This document shows positions 8,331 to 16,956 of a stretch of DNA of 64,000 nucleotides, in pieces. The stretch's first letter is position 1. Each line of letters starts with the position of its first letter. The position numbers were made by a program, and so were the translations under genes. The stretch comes from Rheinheimera sediminis (GTDB lineage: Bacteria > Pseudomonadota > Gammaproteobacteria > Enterobacterales > Alteromonadaceae), in NCBI RefSeq assembly GCF_004005375.1, contig NZ_RZUF01000005.1:1-64000 (forward strand), read 5' to 3'. The notes beneath the pieces are model-generated. The model worked only from the letters and a program-made list of their open reading frames with translations. It searched no databases and was not told the origin of the DNA.

Positions 8331-9458
8331 ATGAAATTATTTATAAAAACTAGCTTATGCGGCCTCTTGCTAAGCGTTTTTTCAACCTCAGCACAGTTTC
8401 AACAAACCGAACTGCTGCAAGGGCTGGATTTACAATTCAGAGTGCAGCTGAACAAAGCCAAAGTGCCGGGCGGAGCTTATGCTGTAGTGCGTGGTAACCA
8501 GATTATTGCCACCGGCAGTTATGGTGTGCGGGCTATGGGCAAACCGGACAAAATTGATGCAGATACTGTGTTCCGGCTGGCCTCGGTATCGAAAACCTTT
8601 ACCGGAGGTATCAGCGTATTGGCGGCTCAGCAAGGCAAAGTCAATTTAGATTTGCCGCTGATTAATTATGTACCTGAATTTAAATTAAAAACAGCTGCTG
8701 CAACTAGGCAGATTAAAGTAGATCAGGTACTTAGCCAAAGCACGGGATTAATGCCTCATGCTTATGAAAATATGTTAGAAGCCAAACAAACACCGGAGCA
8801 AATTTTACCGAAATTTCGGGAACTTGACCCAGGCTGTAAACCTGGCACTTGTTACAGCTACCAGAATATTGTGTTTGCTTTGCTCGACCAGGTATTAAGC
8901 CGTGGCACAGGCAAAACTTACGAAGAATTACTGCCCGAACGTATTTTTAAACCTCTACAAATGAGCACAGCTTCGGTGGGCTATGCGCCTTTTTTAGCCA
9001 CTGAAAACAAAGCCATTCCGCATAAAAGAGGCGGCAAAGGCTGGCGTCCGGTGAAAATAGACCCGAACTTTTATTGGGTCAATCCGGCCGCCGGCGTCAA
9101 TGCCAGCGTCAATGATATGGCCAAATATCTGATTGCCATGTTGGGGCATAAACCCGGCGTATTTAGCGCTGAAGCTTTAGCTCAGTTGCAACAACCTATG
9201 GTGAAATTACGCGGCAAACCTCGCTGGCCGGTGTGGCAACAATTCAAGCAAGTGTCCAGCTGGTATGGCCGTGGTTGGCGGGTGATCCAATACGATGAAA
9301 ACAAACTGTTTTATCACGGTGGTGTGGTGGATGGTTTCCGGCCTTATATCGCTTATTCACCAGAGCAGGACATAGGTTTAGTACTGCTAACCAATGCCGA
9401 AGCGGATATCACAGGCGATGTAGCCAAATGGTTCTGGCAACAGGTGTTAAGTACCTAA
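8331..9458 (+). CDS. Serine hydrolase of the class C beta-lactamase / PBP4-like family
   Basis: Exported 375-aa protein with a signal peptide (MKLFIKTSLCGLLLSVFSTSA). It has the serine acylase motifs: SVSK with Ser85 nucleophile and Lys88, YQN as the YxN motif, and HGG in the position of KTG. Such proteins can be beta-lactamases, D,D-peptidases or esterases; the family alone does not decide. It begins 8 bases after the M56/M23 gene and closes the operon started by the BlaI-type repressor, arguing for a cell-wall or beta-lactam role. Length is normal. Nothing looks truncated. Confidence 0.85.
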   Translation: MKLFIKTSLCGLLLSVFSTSAQFQQTELLQGLDLQFRVQLNKAKVPGGAYAVVRGNQIIATGSYGVRAMGKPDKIDADTVFRLASVSKTFTGGISVLAAQQGKVNLDLPLINYVPEFKLKTAAATRQIKVDQVLSQSTGLMPHAYENMLEAKQTPEQILPKFRELDPGCKPGTCYSYQNIVFALLDQVLSRGTGKTYEELLPERIFKPLQMSTASVGYAPFLATENKAIPHKRGGKGWRPVKIDPNFYWVNPAAGVNASVNDMAKYLIAMLGHKPGVFSAEALAQLQQPMVKLRGKPRWPVWQQFKQVSSWYGRGWRVIQYDENKLFYHGGVVDGFRPYIAYSPEQDIGLVLLTNAEADITGDVAKWFWQQVLST

Positions 9459-9592
9459 GCTACATTTACGGGCAGAGAACGTTCTTCGCTGCTATGAATT
9501 GCCTATATTCAGATAATGACTCAGTTCAATGAACGGATGACATGCCTCTGCAGGTTGCGCATAATGGCTCAAACAGACCAAAGGAGTGCAGC

Positions 9593-10057
9593 ATGAAACT
9601 AGTACGGCATTTTTTACTGACAACTACATTAGCTCTAACTGCCTTTAGCACTTCGGCCAGCACTTTTGGTGGTGTTGTGGATAAAACCAAGCTGGTTGAG
9701 GTTGCTGATATTCTGGCGAAACCACAAAGTTATCTGCAGCAACAAGTGACAGTCAAAGGCACTGTAGAAGCGGTCTGCAAGAAAAAAGGCTGCTGGATGC
9801 AATTCGCTGCTGACGCCAATCAACCGACTTTTCGCATTAAAGTCAAAGACGGCGATATGGTGTTTCCGGTTAGCGCCAAAGGTAAAACGGCTTACGCCAG
9901 TGGCAAGTTGGACCCTATCGAAATGGATTTAGAATCGACCCGCGAATATCTGGCGCATAAAGCAGAGGAACAAGGCGAAGCCTTTGATCCAGCCAGCGTG
10001 ACAGAAGCTATTACTTTGTATCAGTTGGTGCCTGTTGCCGTTGAAATTGCAGATTAA
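9593..10057 (+). CDS. Exported DUF4920 domain protein
   Basis: A 154-residue protein with a signal peptide ending near SASTFG. The domain VTVKGTVEAVCKKKGCWMQF followed by FRIKVKDGDMVFPVSAKGKTAY fits DUF4920, a small OB-like beta fold with two conserved cysteines; no reaction is assigned. The start at 9593 is set by AAGGAG 6 bases upstream; the open frame reaches back to 9542. The gene is monocistronic and is closed by a strong hairpin at 10062. Confidence 0.75.
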   Translation: MKLVRHFLLTTTLALTAFSTSASTFGGVVDKTKLVEVADILAKPQSYLQQQVTVKGTVEAVCKKKGCWMQFAADANQPTFRIKVKDGDMVFPVSAKGKTAYASGKLDPIEMDLESTREYLAHKAEEQGEAFDPASVTEAITLYQLVPVAVEIAD

Positions 10058-10061
10058 CAAT

Positions 10062-10097
10062 CTATGGGGGCGACTGAAATGTCGCCCCCATAGTTTT
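10062..10097. terminator. Bidirectional terminator
   Basis: Perfect 13-bp stem CTATGGGGGCGAC / GTCGCCCCCATAG with a 6-base loop, then TTTT on the + strand. It separates convergent genes ending at 10057 (+) and 10102 (-). Confidence 0.9.
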
Positions 10098-10101
10098 ATT
10101 T

Positions 10102-10716
10102 TTACACCAGTTCCAGTTCTTGCGGCTCTTTCAAAAAATAGAACGCAAGCAACAATAGAGCCACAGGAAACAGGAAAATAGTACCAGGGCTTAAAAAAAT
10201 GCTGAACTGCAACACACAACAAAGCAACAGCACCACGGCAAAACATTTTAACAGGCCAGAAGCTGCGGTTCGCTTTAATAACAAAACAATAGCCAGCACA
10301 AATGCAACTACTGCATAGGCAAACAAGAGACCAAGTGCCACAGCAACTGTAGTTTCAGCGATCATGCTAAGTTGCGCATCCGGCATTACTCCACCTGAAA
10401 ACACTATGACCAGATCAACCACTACTGTGGCGTGAAAGGCGACAACCAGCATGGTCATCACAAGCAACAACACAGCTGCCGACCCCGACTGCAAACGTTC
10501 TGCAAAACTACGGCGCAAACTCAGATACACATAGACCTCAAGCGCGCCTATCAGCACAAAAGCCAAATCTGACCAGCTGAGTTTCAGCAAGTCCGCCTTA
10601 TATACTTGCATAAAGTTCTCTGAACTCAGATGAAAAACATAGAGCCAATACACCGGAAAACACAGCGCCAACAACAAAGCCGCAATGCCGGGCCACAGAT
10701 ACTCATGATTTCGCAT
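10102..10716 (-). CDS. Multi-pass membrane protein of unknown function
   Basis: 204 residues, strongly hydrophobic, with about six predicted membrane helices (for example residues 9-29, 48-68, 80-103, 125-148, 160-175, 178-195) and no catalytic motif. I do not recognise it with confidence. It is coupled (17-base gap) to an upstream small XRE regulator; this arrangement, a YozG-like HTH gene beside a DUF2975-type membrane protein, is common in bacteria, so a DUF2975-like identity is possible. Confidence 0.65.
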   Translation of the reverse strand: MRNHEYLWPGIAALLLALCFPVYWLYVFHLSSENFMQVYKADLLKLSWSDLAFVLIGALEVYVYLSLRRSFAERLQSGSAAVLLLVMTMLVVAFHATVVVDLVIVFSGGVMPDAQLSMIAETTVAVALGLLFAYAVVAFVLAIVLLLKRTAASGLLKCFAVVLLLCCVLQFSIFLSPGTIFLFPVALLLLAFYFLKEPQELELV

Positions 10717-10733
10717 AAAACCTCCTGTTTAAC

Positions 10734-10967
10734 TCAAATGCCGTTTTTGTCTTTCGCAGAGTCATCGGCAACATATTGCAAAATATCGCCAGGCTGGCAA
10801 CTCAGCGCCTGACAAATGGCGGCCAGGGTACTAAAGCGGATAGCCTTTACCTTGCCGGTTTTTAGCAACGATAGATTGGTCATGGACACCCCAACCTGTT
10901 GCGATAACTCGGTAAGCGACATCTTCTTTTTCGCCAGTTCTATATCGAGATTAATTTGTATGTTCAT
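10734..10967 (-). CDS. Small XRE-family helix-turn-helix regulator, YozG-like
   Basis: 77 residues consisting almost entirely of a Cro/CI-type HTH: KMSLTELSQQVGVSMTNLSLLKTG is the turn-containing region, and AICQALSCQPGDILQYV is the typical end of this short regulator class. First gene of a two-gene unit with the membrane protein downstream, whose expression it probably controls. The upstream 130 bases are AT-rich and would hold its promoter. Confidence 0.82.
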   Translation of the reverse strand: MNIQINLDIELAKKKMSLTELSQQVGVSMTNLSLLKTGKVKAIRFSTLAAICQALSCQPGDILQYVADDSAKDKNGI

Positions 10968-11163
10968 AGAGGTTGAATCTAGCCGATCATTTTATGATGA
11001 TCAACTATTTTTTTATGTTTATCGTAAAACTCTTGGCGTGACAAATAGTGAACTAAGCCCAGAACTAAAGCTGAGCAGAAGGTGAAGATGCAGTTTTAAA
11101 GTGACCTAACGTAAAGGGGCTGCCGGGCGGAGATAAACTCTTGCTGGATTTTTTCAGCAAATA

Positions 11164-11190
11164 GACGGGCGGACACAAGGCCCGCCGCCA
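11164..11190 (-). repeat. REP-like hairpin, degenerate head, minus orientation
   Basis: Stem GGCGGGCCT/GTCCGCCC-type palindrome (on + strand GGGCGGACACAAGGCCCGCC). The expected GTAG head is decayed. It forms an inverted, head-to-head pair with the copy at 11213, 22 bases away, as in BIME arrangements. Confidence 0.5.
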
Positions 11191-11212
11191 GGTTTTTTCC
11201 ATCAACATTTTC

Positions 11213-11239
11213 GTAGCGGCGACCTTTATGGTCGCCCGC
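11213..11239 (+). repeat. GTAG-headed REP-like hairpin
   Basis: GTAG head and stem GGCGACC TTTAT GGTCGCC; the core is nearly the same as the 5491 and 5711 copies. It lies immediately downstream of the stop codon at 11245 of the minus-strand membrane gene. Confidence 0.7.
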
Positions 11240-11244
11240 AAAAA

Positions 11245-11799
11245 TCACAACGCGGTATCTCCAGCATCCACCACCCGGCGCTGCATTTGCAGCAGGGTAA
11301 CCAGGTAACAAATCACTGTGACCAAGGCTGCCGCAGTAATGGAATTGATGGGTAACCATAAAAACGCAGCAAAGAGGCCAAAGGCACGCATTAATAAATG
11401 CTGCAAACCCAGCTTGTGTTGAATGACCCAGCCGTACAAAGGCCAGTGAATGGCTAAAGCTAAAGCCAGACTAAAAGGTACCAGTTTGGCTTGAGCGAAC
11501 AGCAAAATTATATGCAAAACCCAGAGTGAGTTGGCCATAATCACGCCAGTCAGCATTAACTTGCCCAAGGCATGGCCTTTCATAAAAAAGTCTTCGTTAC
11601 GCCATTTCGCGAACAACAAAGCTAACGGAAAAATACAACCTGAACCAAACAACATCAGCATTAAAGCAGTGTTATAAGGCAAGACAAAACTAAGCACCAA
11701 TACCACCAACCAAAACACAGTGCCAGCCAGTGGCATCGACATAGATCGGTTGGTTCTTTGTTCAAAACTTTGCCGCAACTGACTTAAGGTTTGCTCCAT
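11245..11799 (-). CDS. Multi-pass membrane protein of unknown function
   Basis: 184 residues with about five or six membrane helices and short loops; a conserved-looking AKWRNEDFFMKGHALGKLMLTG segment lies between helices. No catalytic signature; family not recognised with confidence (it resembles small integral proteins annotated as DUF7010-like). The ATG at 11799 is preferred over the adjacent GTG at 11802 because AGGAG sits 7 bases upstream of the ATG. Monocistronic; the inverted REP pair follows its stop. Confidence 0.65.
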   Translation of the reverse strand: MEQTLSQLRQSFEQRTNRSMSMPLAGTVFWLVVLVLSFVLPYNTALMLMLFGSGCIFPLALLFAKWRNEDFFMKGHALGKLMLTGVIMANSLWVLHIILLFAQAKLVPFSLALALAIHWPLYGWVIQHKLGLQHLLMRAFGLFAAFLWLPINSITAAALVTVICYLVTLLQMQRRVVDAGDTAL

Positions 11800-11890
11800 C
11801 ACAGACTCCTTTGTTTAAAATTATGTAAACAATTTAGTGAGTAATTATCCAACTGTCAACAACTTAAAGCGTTGATTTAAAACGAACAAA

Positions 11891-12259
11891 TCAGACTTCA
11901 GGCCTGCGCCATAACCAGATAGCGACACCACAAAGAAAAGCGGGTAACGTAAGTTTAAGCCAGAAGGGGGCTGCCGAAAATTGCAGTAGGACAACAGATG
12001 AGGTCATCATCAGAATGGCCATATATTTAGCTTTACGGGGAACAGCGCCCTGTTCACGCCAGCGCTTTAATGGCGGGCCAAAGCTGGGATGAGCCAATAA
12101 CCAGAGTTCTAAACGAGGCCAGCCTTTACCTGCAGACCAGGCTGACACCAGCAAAAATGGCACTGTAGGTAACCCGGGCAGCACCACACCAATCAACCCC
12201 AGCAGCAAACTAATGCAGGCCAATAAACGCCAGAAAGAGACTGCCAGCAGTTTTAACAT
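11891..12259 (-). CDS. YbaN/DUF454 family inner-membrane protein
   Basis: 122 residues. The opening (LLGLIGVVLPGLPTVPFLLVSAW) with the GLPTVPF motif, then RLELWLLAHPSFGPPLKRWREQGAVPRKAK, is the diagnostic pattern of DUF454 (E. coli YbaN). Three to four membrane helices, the last two after residue 75. The role is unknown in the family. It stands between an uncharacterised membrane gene and the isochorismatase-like gene, all on the minus strand with gaps of 90 and 40 bases. Confidence 0.85.
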   Translation of the reverse strand: MLKLLAVSFWRLLACISLLLGLIGVVLPGLPTVPFLLVSAWSAGKGWPRLELWLLAHPSFGPPLKRWREQGAVPRKAKYMAILMMTSSVVLLQFSAAPFWLKLTLPAFLCGVAIWLWRRPEV

Positions 12260-12298
12260 AACAACTTTACCGCTTTACTGATTTACTGATTTACCACG

Positions 12299-12847
12299 TT
12301 AGCGGATCCAACCTTTGCTGATGGTACGAAAACTATCTGTGCCCGCTTTATCCAGCCACTCAAAGGCCAGCATTTCTTTACTGATAATCTGGGCGCCGGC
12401 CTGCTGTAAACGCAACAACGCCAGTTGACGGTTTTGCTCAGTACGGGAGCCAACGGCTTCTTCGACGATAAACACCTGATAACCAGCAGCTAAGGCATCC
12501 ATAGCAGTTTGTAACACGCAGACATGAGTTTCAGTGCCGATGATCACCAGCTGGCTTTTACCGCTTAACTTTAAACGCTCTGCGATCAGGGGTTCACGCA
12601 AAGCGCTGAAATGGATTTTTTCCATCACATGGTCTTCAGGCACTAGCTCGGCCAAAGCAGGCAAAGTGACACCCAAACCTTGCGGATACTGTTCGGTTGC
12701 AAGCACAGGCACGCCAAGTTGCACGGCAATTTGCAATACCCAGGCAGCAGCTTGTTCTACTTCTTTACCTTGCTCGATCGCCGGAGCCAGTTTTTCCTGC
12801 ATATCAATCAGCAGTACTAGGCTGTCCATCTGTTTGACTAACATCAT
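12299..12847 (-). CDS. Isochorismatase-family cysteine hydrolase, YcaC-like
   Basis: 182-aa cytoplasmic enzyme. The triad of the family is visible: Asp15 in LLIDMQEKL, Lys77 in VMEKIHFSA, and Cys110 in GTETHVCVLQTAMDAL. YcaC-type members hydrolyse amides or esters of unknown natural substrate. The start at 12847 has GGAG 5 bases upstream and lies 10 bases after the stop of the RIO1-like kinase gene, so the two genes form an operon; the open frame extends further up inside the kinase gene but that is overlap. Confidence 0.85.
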   Translation of the reverse strand: MMLVKQMDSLVLLIDMQEKLAPAIEQGKEVEQAAAWVLQIAVQLGVPVLATEQYPQGLGVTLPALAELVPEDHVMEKIHFSALREPLIAERLKLSGKSQLVIIGTETHVCVLQTAMDALAAGYQVFIVEEAVGSRTEQNRQLALLRLQQAGAQIISKEMLAFEWLDKAGTDSFRTISKGWIR

Positions 12848-12857
12848 GCTCTCTCCG

Positions 12858-13715
12858 CTAATCCGGTTCATTGGCGGCCTGTTGCCGTTCTTTACGTTCC
12901 TGCATTTCAGCAAAAGCGGCATTGATTTCATCCAGCACAGCACCAACATCAGCGGCCTGCTCTGCTTCAGTGAATTCGCCTGTTAGTTCGGTATTTGGAT
13001 TGAGATTACCAGCCTCGAATAAAGCCCAGATTTCTTTGGCATATTTAGTAGCAGCTAGCTCAGGTGCAAACTGGGCGTAATACTGGGTGATGTTATTAAC
13101 ATCCCGCTCCAGCATCCACTGTGCGTTATTATTGGCAGCAGCATCGACAGCTTGAGGCAAGTCGATAATGACAGGGCCTTGCGGATCCTGCAGTACGTTG
13201 AATTCAGATAAGTCGCCATGCACTAAACCGACGGACAACATGCGCAGAATATCCTGCATCATGGTTTTGTGATCACGTCGGGCTTGCTCTGCACTGAGTT
13301 GAATGTCATTTAAACGAGGGGCCACATCGCCGTCTTCGTCTAAAATCAGTTCCATCAACAAAATACCGTCAAAACAACCATAAGGCACAGGCACCCGCAC
13401 ACCAGCATCGGCCAGTTTGTACAAGGCATCTACTTCAGCGTTTTGCCAGCTCTCTTCTGCTTGCTCACGGCCAAAACTGGAGCCTTTTTCCATAGCCCGG
13501 GCCCGTCTGGAGCTGCGAACTTTGCGACCTTCCTGATACTGCACGGCTTTTTTAAAGCTGCGCTGACTGGCATCTTTATAAACTTTAGCGCAGCGAATAT
13601 CGTCCCCGCAACGAACCACGTATACGGAGGCTTCTTTGCCACTCATCAGTGGCCTGAGTACTTCATCCACCAGACCTTCATCGATCAGCGGCTGAATGCG
13701 TTTTGGAGTTTTCAT
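12858..13715 (-). CDS. RIO1-like serine/threonine protein kinase
   Basis: 285 aa. Kinase elements are intact: SGKEASVYVV loop, Lys44 in CAKVYK, catalytic Asp168 and Asn173 in VHGDLSEFNVL, and metal-binding Asp185 in VIIDLPQAVD. This is the bacterial RIO1-like group known from Pseudomonas (PA4780 type). Targets are unknown. The protein is cytosolic, with an acidic, coiled-coil-prone C-terminal tail rich in Glu, Arg and Gln. It heads a two-gene unit with the isochorismatase-like hydrolase. Confidence 0.88.
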   Translation of the reverse strand: MKTPKRIQPLIDEGLVDEVLRPLMSGKEASVYVVRCGDDIRCAKVYKDASQRSFKKAVQYQEGRKVRSSRRARAMEKGSSFGREQAEESWQNAEVDALYKLADAGVRVPVPYGCFDGILLMELILDEDGDVAPRLNDIQLSAEQARRDHKTMMQDILRMLSVGLVHGDLSEFNVLQDPQGPVIIDLPQAVDAAANNNAQWMLERDVNNITQYYAQFAPELAATKYAKEIWALFEAGNLNPNTELTGEFTEAEQAADVGAVLDEINAAFAEMQERKERQQAANEPD

Positions 13716-13862
13716 TGCGCACTTATACCTTGTTTAAGGCGAGGGTAAAAGAGTAAATCCTATTTTTTATAAAGGCAAAGAAAGAGCCATGATAAAAATG
13801 CAGTCAACATACCCTAAGTAATAAACCTAAACTCGGGATAATTAGAGTTGCAGCCCAAACAG

Positions 13863-13899
13863 AGCCCCCAGTGGCATAACTGTCTATACGACTGGGGCT
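13863..13899 (-). terminator. Possible terminator for the redoxin/DsbD-like operon
   Basis: Arms AGCCCC-c-AGT (13863-13872) and ACTGGGGCT (13891-13899), one bulged base and an 18-base loop; only a weak T-run follows on the minus strand. It lies 45 bases downstream of the redoxin stop. Confidence 0.4.
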
Positions 13900-13944
13900 A
13901 TGATGCGCAGACAACTAAGCGGCGACTTGAAAAACCAGAGGACA

Positions 13945-14541
13945 TTAGTATTTGATGCTACAACCGTATGGCTTAGTCACTGCAGGGTTCGCCGGATTAC
14001 CAGCCAGTACAGCTGTTAAAGCGTTGGAAAAATAGGGGGTGGCTTTGGCTATATCGTCCACTTTGGCTGACGGGATACTGTCAATGCCGCCCATATACTG
14101 CAATACACCTTTTTGATCAATCACATACATATGAGGTGTAGTTTTGGCGTCATAGGCTTTGCCCACTACCCCTGTTTCATCAAACAACACTGCATCTGGC
14201 ATAGCACTGCGACTGCTGGTCAGTTCATCGGCTTTCGCAGGAGTGACATGACCTTGTTTACCCGGAGCTGAAGAAATCACGGTCAACCAGACCACATCAT
14301 CAGTGCCAAACTGTTTTTGTAAACCCTGCATATTGCCGCTGTAATGTTTCACCACAAAAGGACAGTCATGATTGGTCCATTCCAGTACTACAGTTTTGCC
14401 AGCAAAGTCGGCCAGAGAATGGTTTTGGCCTTTGCTGTCAGTCAGTTTGAATGCAGGTGCCGCCTGACCAACTTGGGGTGCGGCAAACAAACTACCGGCA
14501 AAAAATAATGCAGATACACTTAAAGCAAGCTTGAGTTTCAT
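13945..14541 (-). CDS. Exported redoxin (thioredoxin-like protein with a single catalytic-site cysteine)
   Basis: 198 aa with a signal peptide (residues 1-20). Thioredoxin/AhpC fold: VGQAAPAFKLTDSKG at the start, then VVLEWTNHDCPFVVKHY, where Cys60 takes the place of the CxxC motif; another cysteine sits in the C-terminal PYGCSIKY. This family is periplasmic and often located with DsbD-like reductases. The gene starts 16 bases after the DsbD-like gene, so the membrane reductase probably supplies it with electrons. Peroxidase or reductase activity cannot be told from sequence. Confidence 0.83.
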   Translation of the reverse strand: MKLKLALSVSALFFAGSLFAAPQVGQAAPAFKLTDSKGQNHSLADFAGKTVVLEWTNHDCPFVVKHYSGNMQGLQKQFGTDDVVWLTVISSAPGKQGHVTPAKADELTSSRSAMPDAVLFDETGVVGKAYDAKTTPHMYVIDQKGVLQYMGGIDSIPSAKVDDIAKATPYFSNALTAVLAGNPANPAVTKPYGCSIKY

Positions 14542-14557
14542 GGTTTAACTCCTATGG

Positions 14558-16636
14558 CTATTGACTGGTAATTAAGGGTTGTTTACTACTCAACTGCTCT
14601 AACGCCTGACGCAATGAATCCGGCGTTAAAATTTGGGGTAAAATTTCAGGCGGCTGTCCTGGCCAATACAGCACATACAAAGGCACACCGTCGCGCTGAA
14701 ACTGTCGTAAATAAGCACTGATAGCCGGGTCTTTGTTGGTCCAGTCGCCTTTTAAATAGGTCAGGTTATACAATGCCATAGCGGCTTTACTGCTGTCTGT
14801 GTCCAAGGCCACACGTTCATTGACTAAACAGGTAATGCACCAGTCGGCTGTCATATTGACCAGCACAGGTTTCCCCTCCTGCACCAGTTGTTTTAAGCGT
14901 TGCTCAGACCAGACTTCAGCATGATCAGTTTTTGCAATCTGCTGCTCTGCCGGCTGCGGATACCAGAGTAAAGCAATGGAGCCTGCCACAAGCAACAGTG
15001 CTATCAGGCTGCTGACTTGACCCGCTTGTTGTAGTTGTTTCCGGCCCCATAACCAACAGGCTGCACTCACCAGCACCAGGCCCACTAAGGCCAGAGCCAT
15101 AGCATCTAAACCTTGCTGACGACCATAAACCCACAATAACCAAACTGCACTTAAATACAAAGGATAGGCAAGCCACTGCTTTAGCTGTTCCATCCAAAGC
15201 CCGGGTTTGGGTAAGAGCGCAGCAAAACCAGGCCACCAGGCTATGAGCAGGAAAGGCGATGCCATACCTACACCCAGGGCAGCAAAAATAACCAAAGCTG
15301 CTAAGGCGGGCTGAGTGGCGGCGTATCCTAATGCCGTGCCCATAAAAGGAGCTGTGCAAGGACTGGCAACGACTACGGCCAGCACACCGGTAAAAAACGA
15401 ACCTTTATACCCTTGCTGCTGCGTCAGTTGCTGGCCTGAATTCATCCAGCCTGACCCCAGTTGTATCACTCCAGATAAGCTTAACCCCAGAATAAACAAC
15501 AGGTACGCCAACAGGCCTACGATCAACGGGTTCTGTAACTGAAATCCCCAACCAGCAGCCTGACCTGCGGCGCGGAACACTAACAGTACTGCAGCTAACA
15601 ACACAAAACTAATGATGACGCCAGCGCTGTACCATAATGCTTCAGCTTTTCCCTGCCGTGTCGAATTTTGGCCATTGGCCACACTTAACGCTTTTAATGA
15701 CAACACCGGAAAAACGCACGGCATCAGATTGAGGATTAATCCGCCAACAGCAGCCAACAGCAGCATGCCCAGCCAGTCCAGCAAGCTAAATTCAGCCAGA
15801 CTTAGTTTGGACGCCACTGGTACTCCTTCGTGCTGCAGTTGCAGCACTACAGGGCCTGCCAAAGTATTTAACACCAAATCGAACCGTTCCGGCGCCTGAC
15901 TGAAGTAAGTGTTTTTCTGCTGGCGTAATAACAATTCGCCATTCACCCATTCGATTTGCTGAGGCGCGGCATGATCAACCAGCTCTGGGGCTGAGACAAA
16001 AAAAGCCGATACTTTTAAGTCCTCCGGCATCTGCACTGCAGCTGAAAACTTTTGGTTTTGTACATCGTAGCGCCCCTGTAAAGCCACCATTTTGGGTTGC
16101 TGCTGACTGGCTTGCTCAAAGAGTTGTTTGTAATCACGAGCTTCGATTGCAGTTTGTGTAACAGGCAGATTCAACTCAAAACTAGCCTCGGCCGGAATAC
16201 AAACTTCTTTGCATACTAACCAGTCTACTTTTGCCTTGATGGCGAGCAGGGAATTTTTAAAATCGGCAGGAATACTAAGATCGGACACTAAAAGAGTTGG
16301 GCCTTCAAAACCATAATTCACCAAAGGGGGCACTGAAATAGCCATTGGTGCTGGCCACTGGATCGCGCCGGCTGTTACGCCATCAGGTAAGACCCATTCA
16401 ATACTGGTTGCTAAACCTGAATCTCCGGGATTTTGCCAGTAGGTGTGCCAATGCTCATCCGGAATAAAATGCAAAGCAAGTTTAAACGTCTGCCCTGGTG
16501 TTAAATCCTGATGATCACTGACCAGCTGTGCTTTTAAATGGCTGGCCTTTACCCAACCACTGGTTTCAGCACAAACCCTATCCGTGGAGAGCAACAGTAC
16601 CAGAGCAAATAAAAAGAGTCTTAAAAACAAAGTCAT
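14558..16636 (-). CDS. DsbD-family membrane thiol:disulfide reductase (ScsB-like)
   Basis: 692 aa. A signal peptide is followed by a periplasmic N-terminal domain with a Cys pair (Cys142, Cys146 in VCKEVCIP). The membrane domain of about eight helices has the two redox cysteines, Cys307 (NLMPCVFPVLSLK) and Cys427 (VASPCTAPFMG). The C-terminal domain is a thioredoxin with WCITC (Cys600, Cys603). It would carry electrons from cytoplasmic thioredoxin to periplasmic clients. The N-terminal domain with HWHTYWQNPGDSG is that of the ScsB-like branch rather than classical DsbD. The downstream redoxin is the likely partner. Periplasmic protein reduction complements the oxidising DsbA pair at 27 kb. 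Confidence 0.9.
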   Translation of the reverse strand: MTLFLRLFLFALVLLLSTDRVCAETSGWVKASHLKAQLVSDHQDLTPGQTFKLALHFIPDEHWHTYWQNPGDSGLATSIEWVLPDGVTAGAIQWPAPMAISVPPLVNYGFEGPTLLVSDLSIPADFKNSLLAIKAKVDWLVCKEVCIPAEASFELNLPVTQTAIEARDYKQLFEQASQQQPKMVALQGRYDVQNQKFSAAVQMPEDLKVSAFFVSAPELVDHAAPQQIEWVNGELLLRQQKNTYFSQAPERFDLVLNTLAGPVVLQLQHEGVPVASKLSLAEFSLLDWLGMLLLAAVGGLILNLMPCVFPVLSLKALSVANGQNSTRQGKAEALWYSAGVIISFVLLAAVLLVFRAAGQAAGWGFQLQNPLIVGLLAYLLFILGLSLSGVIQLGSGWMNSGQQLTQQQGYKGSFFTGVLAVVVASPCTAPFMGTALGYAATQPALAALVIFAALGVGMASPFLLIAWWPGFAALLPKPGLWMEQLKQWLAYPLYLSAVWLLWVYGRQQGLDAMALALVGLVLVSAACWLWGRKQLQQAGQVSSLIALLLVAGSIALLWYPQPAEQQIAKTDHAEVWSEQRLKQLVQEGKPVLVNMTADWCITCLVNERVALDTDSSKAAMALYNLTYLKGDWTNKDPAISAYLRQFQRDGVPLYVLYWPGQPPEILPQILTPDSLRQALEQLSSKQPLITSQ

Positions 16637-16956
16637 TAGTTAATTTCTAAAACAAGTTTCCGTGTTGTTTTAGTGTACGGCATTCCAACAGCAGGGATCA
16701 GCAGCCAAACGCAACTGGCTGGGTTTCTGCCTCAGCCTGCCCATATATACCCAAATGACCTTAAGATGCAGCTTTGTGGACTGCGTGCTCTTGCCCGGGA
16801 TTAATTTAATCCCAGGCCTTACGCCCCAAGGTGCAGGGATTGGTGTTGCATCCGCCCCTGTTCATAGCTCGGTGTCCTTTGGCGGGTCGGGACAAGCCAC
16901 TGTCCCTACAACACGTCCGCCTAAAACTCCAAACGACTCTGTATTAGAAATAAACT
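16637..16956. other. Intergenic region with palindromes and a REP
   Basis: 320 bases without a credible gene. From 16746 on the + strand it carries TATACCCAAATGACCTTAAG, which resembles the terminal sequence of ERIC-type elements, but no ERIC core follows. At 16797-16813 there is a perfect dyad GGGATTA ATT TAATCCC. A GTAG-headed REP-like hairpin lies at 16881-16909. Confidence 0.5.
16881..16909 (-). repeat. GTAG-headed REP-like hairpin, minus orientation
   Basis: On the minus strand GTAG is followed by GGACAGTGGCTTGTCC, which pairs, and then CGACCCGCC. A diverged member of the repeat family; it sits 48 bases downstream of the aminopeptidase stop. Confidence 0.55.

Noticed and set aside
11096-11359. 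Minus-strand ORF of 87 codons
   Set aside because: It runs through the inverted REP pair and overlaps the end of the membrane protein gene in another frame; composition is not coding-like.
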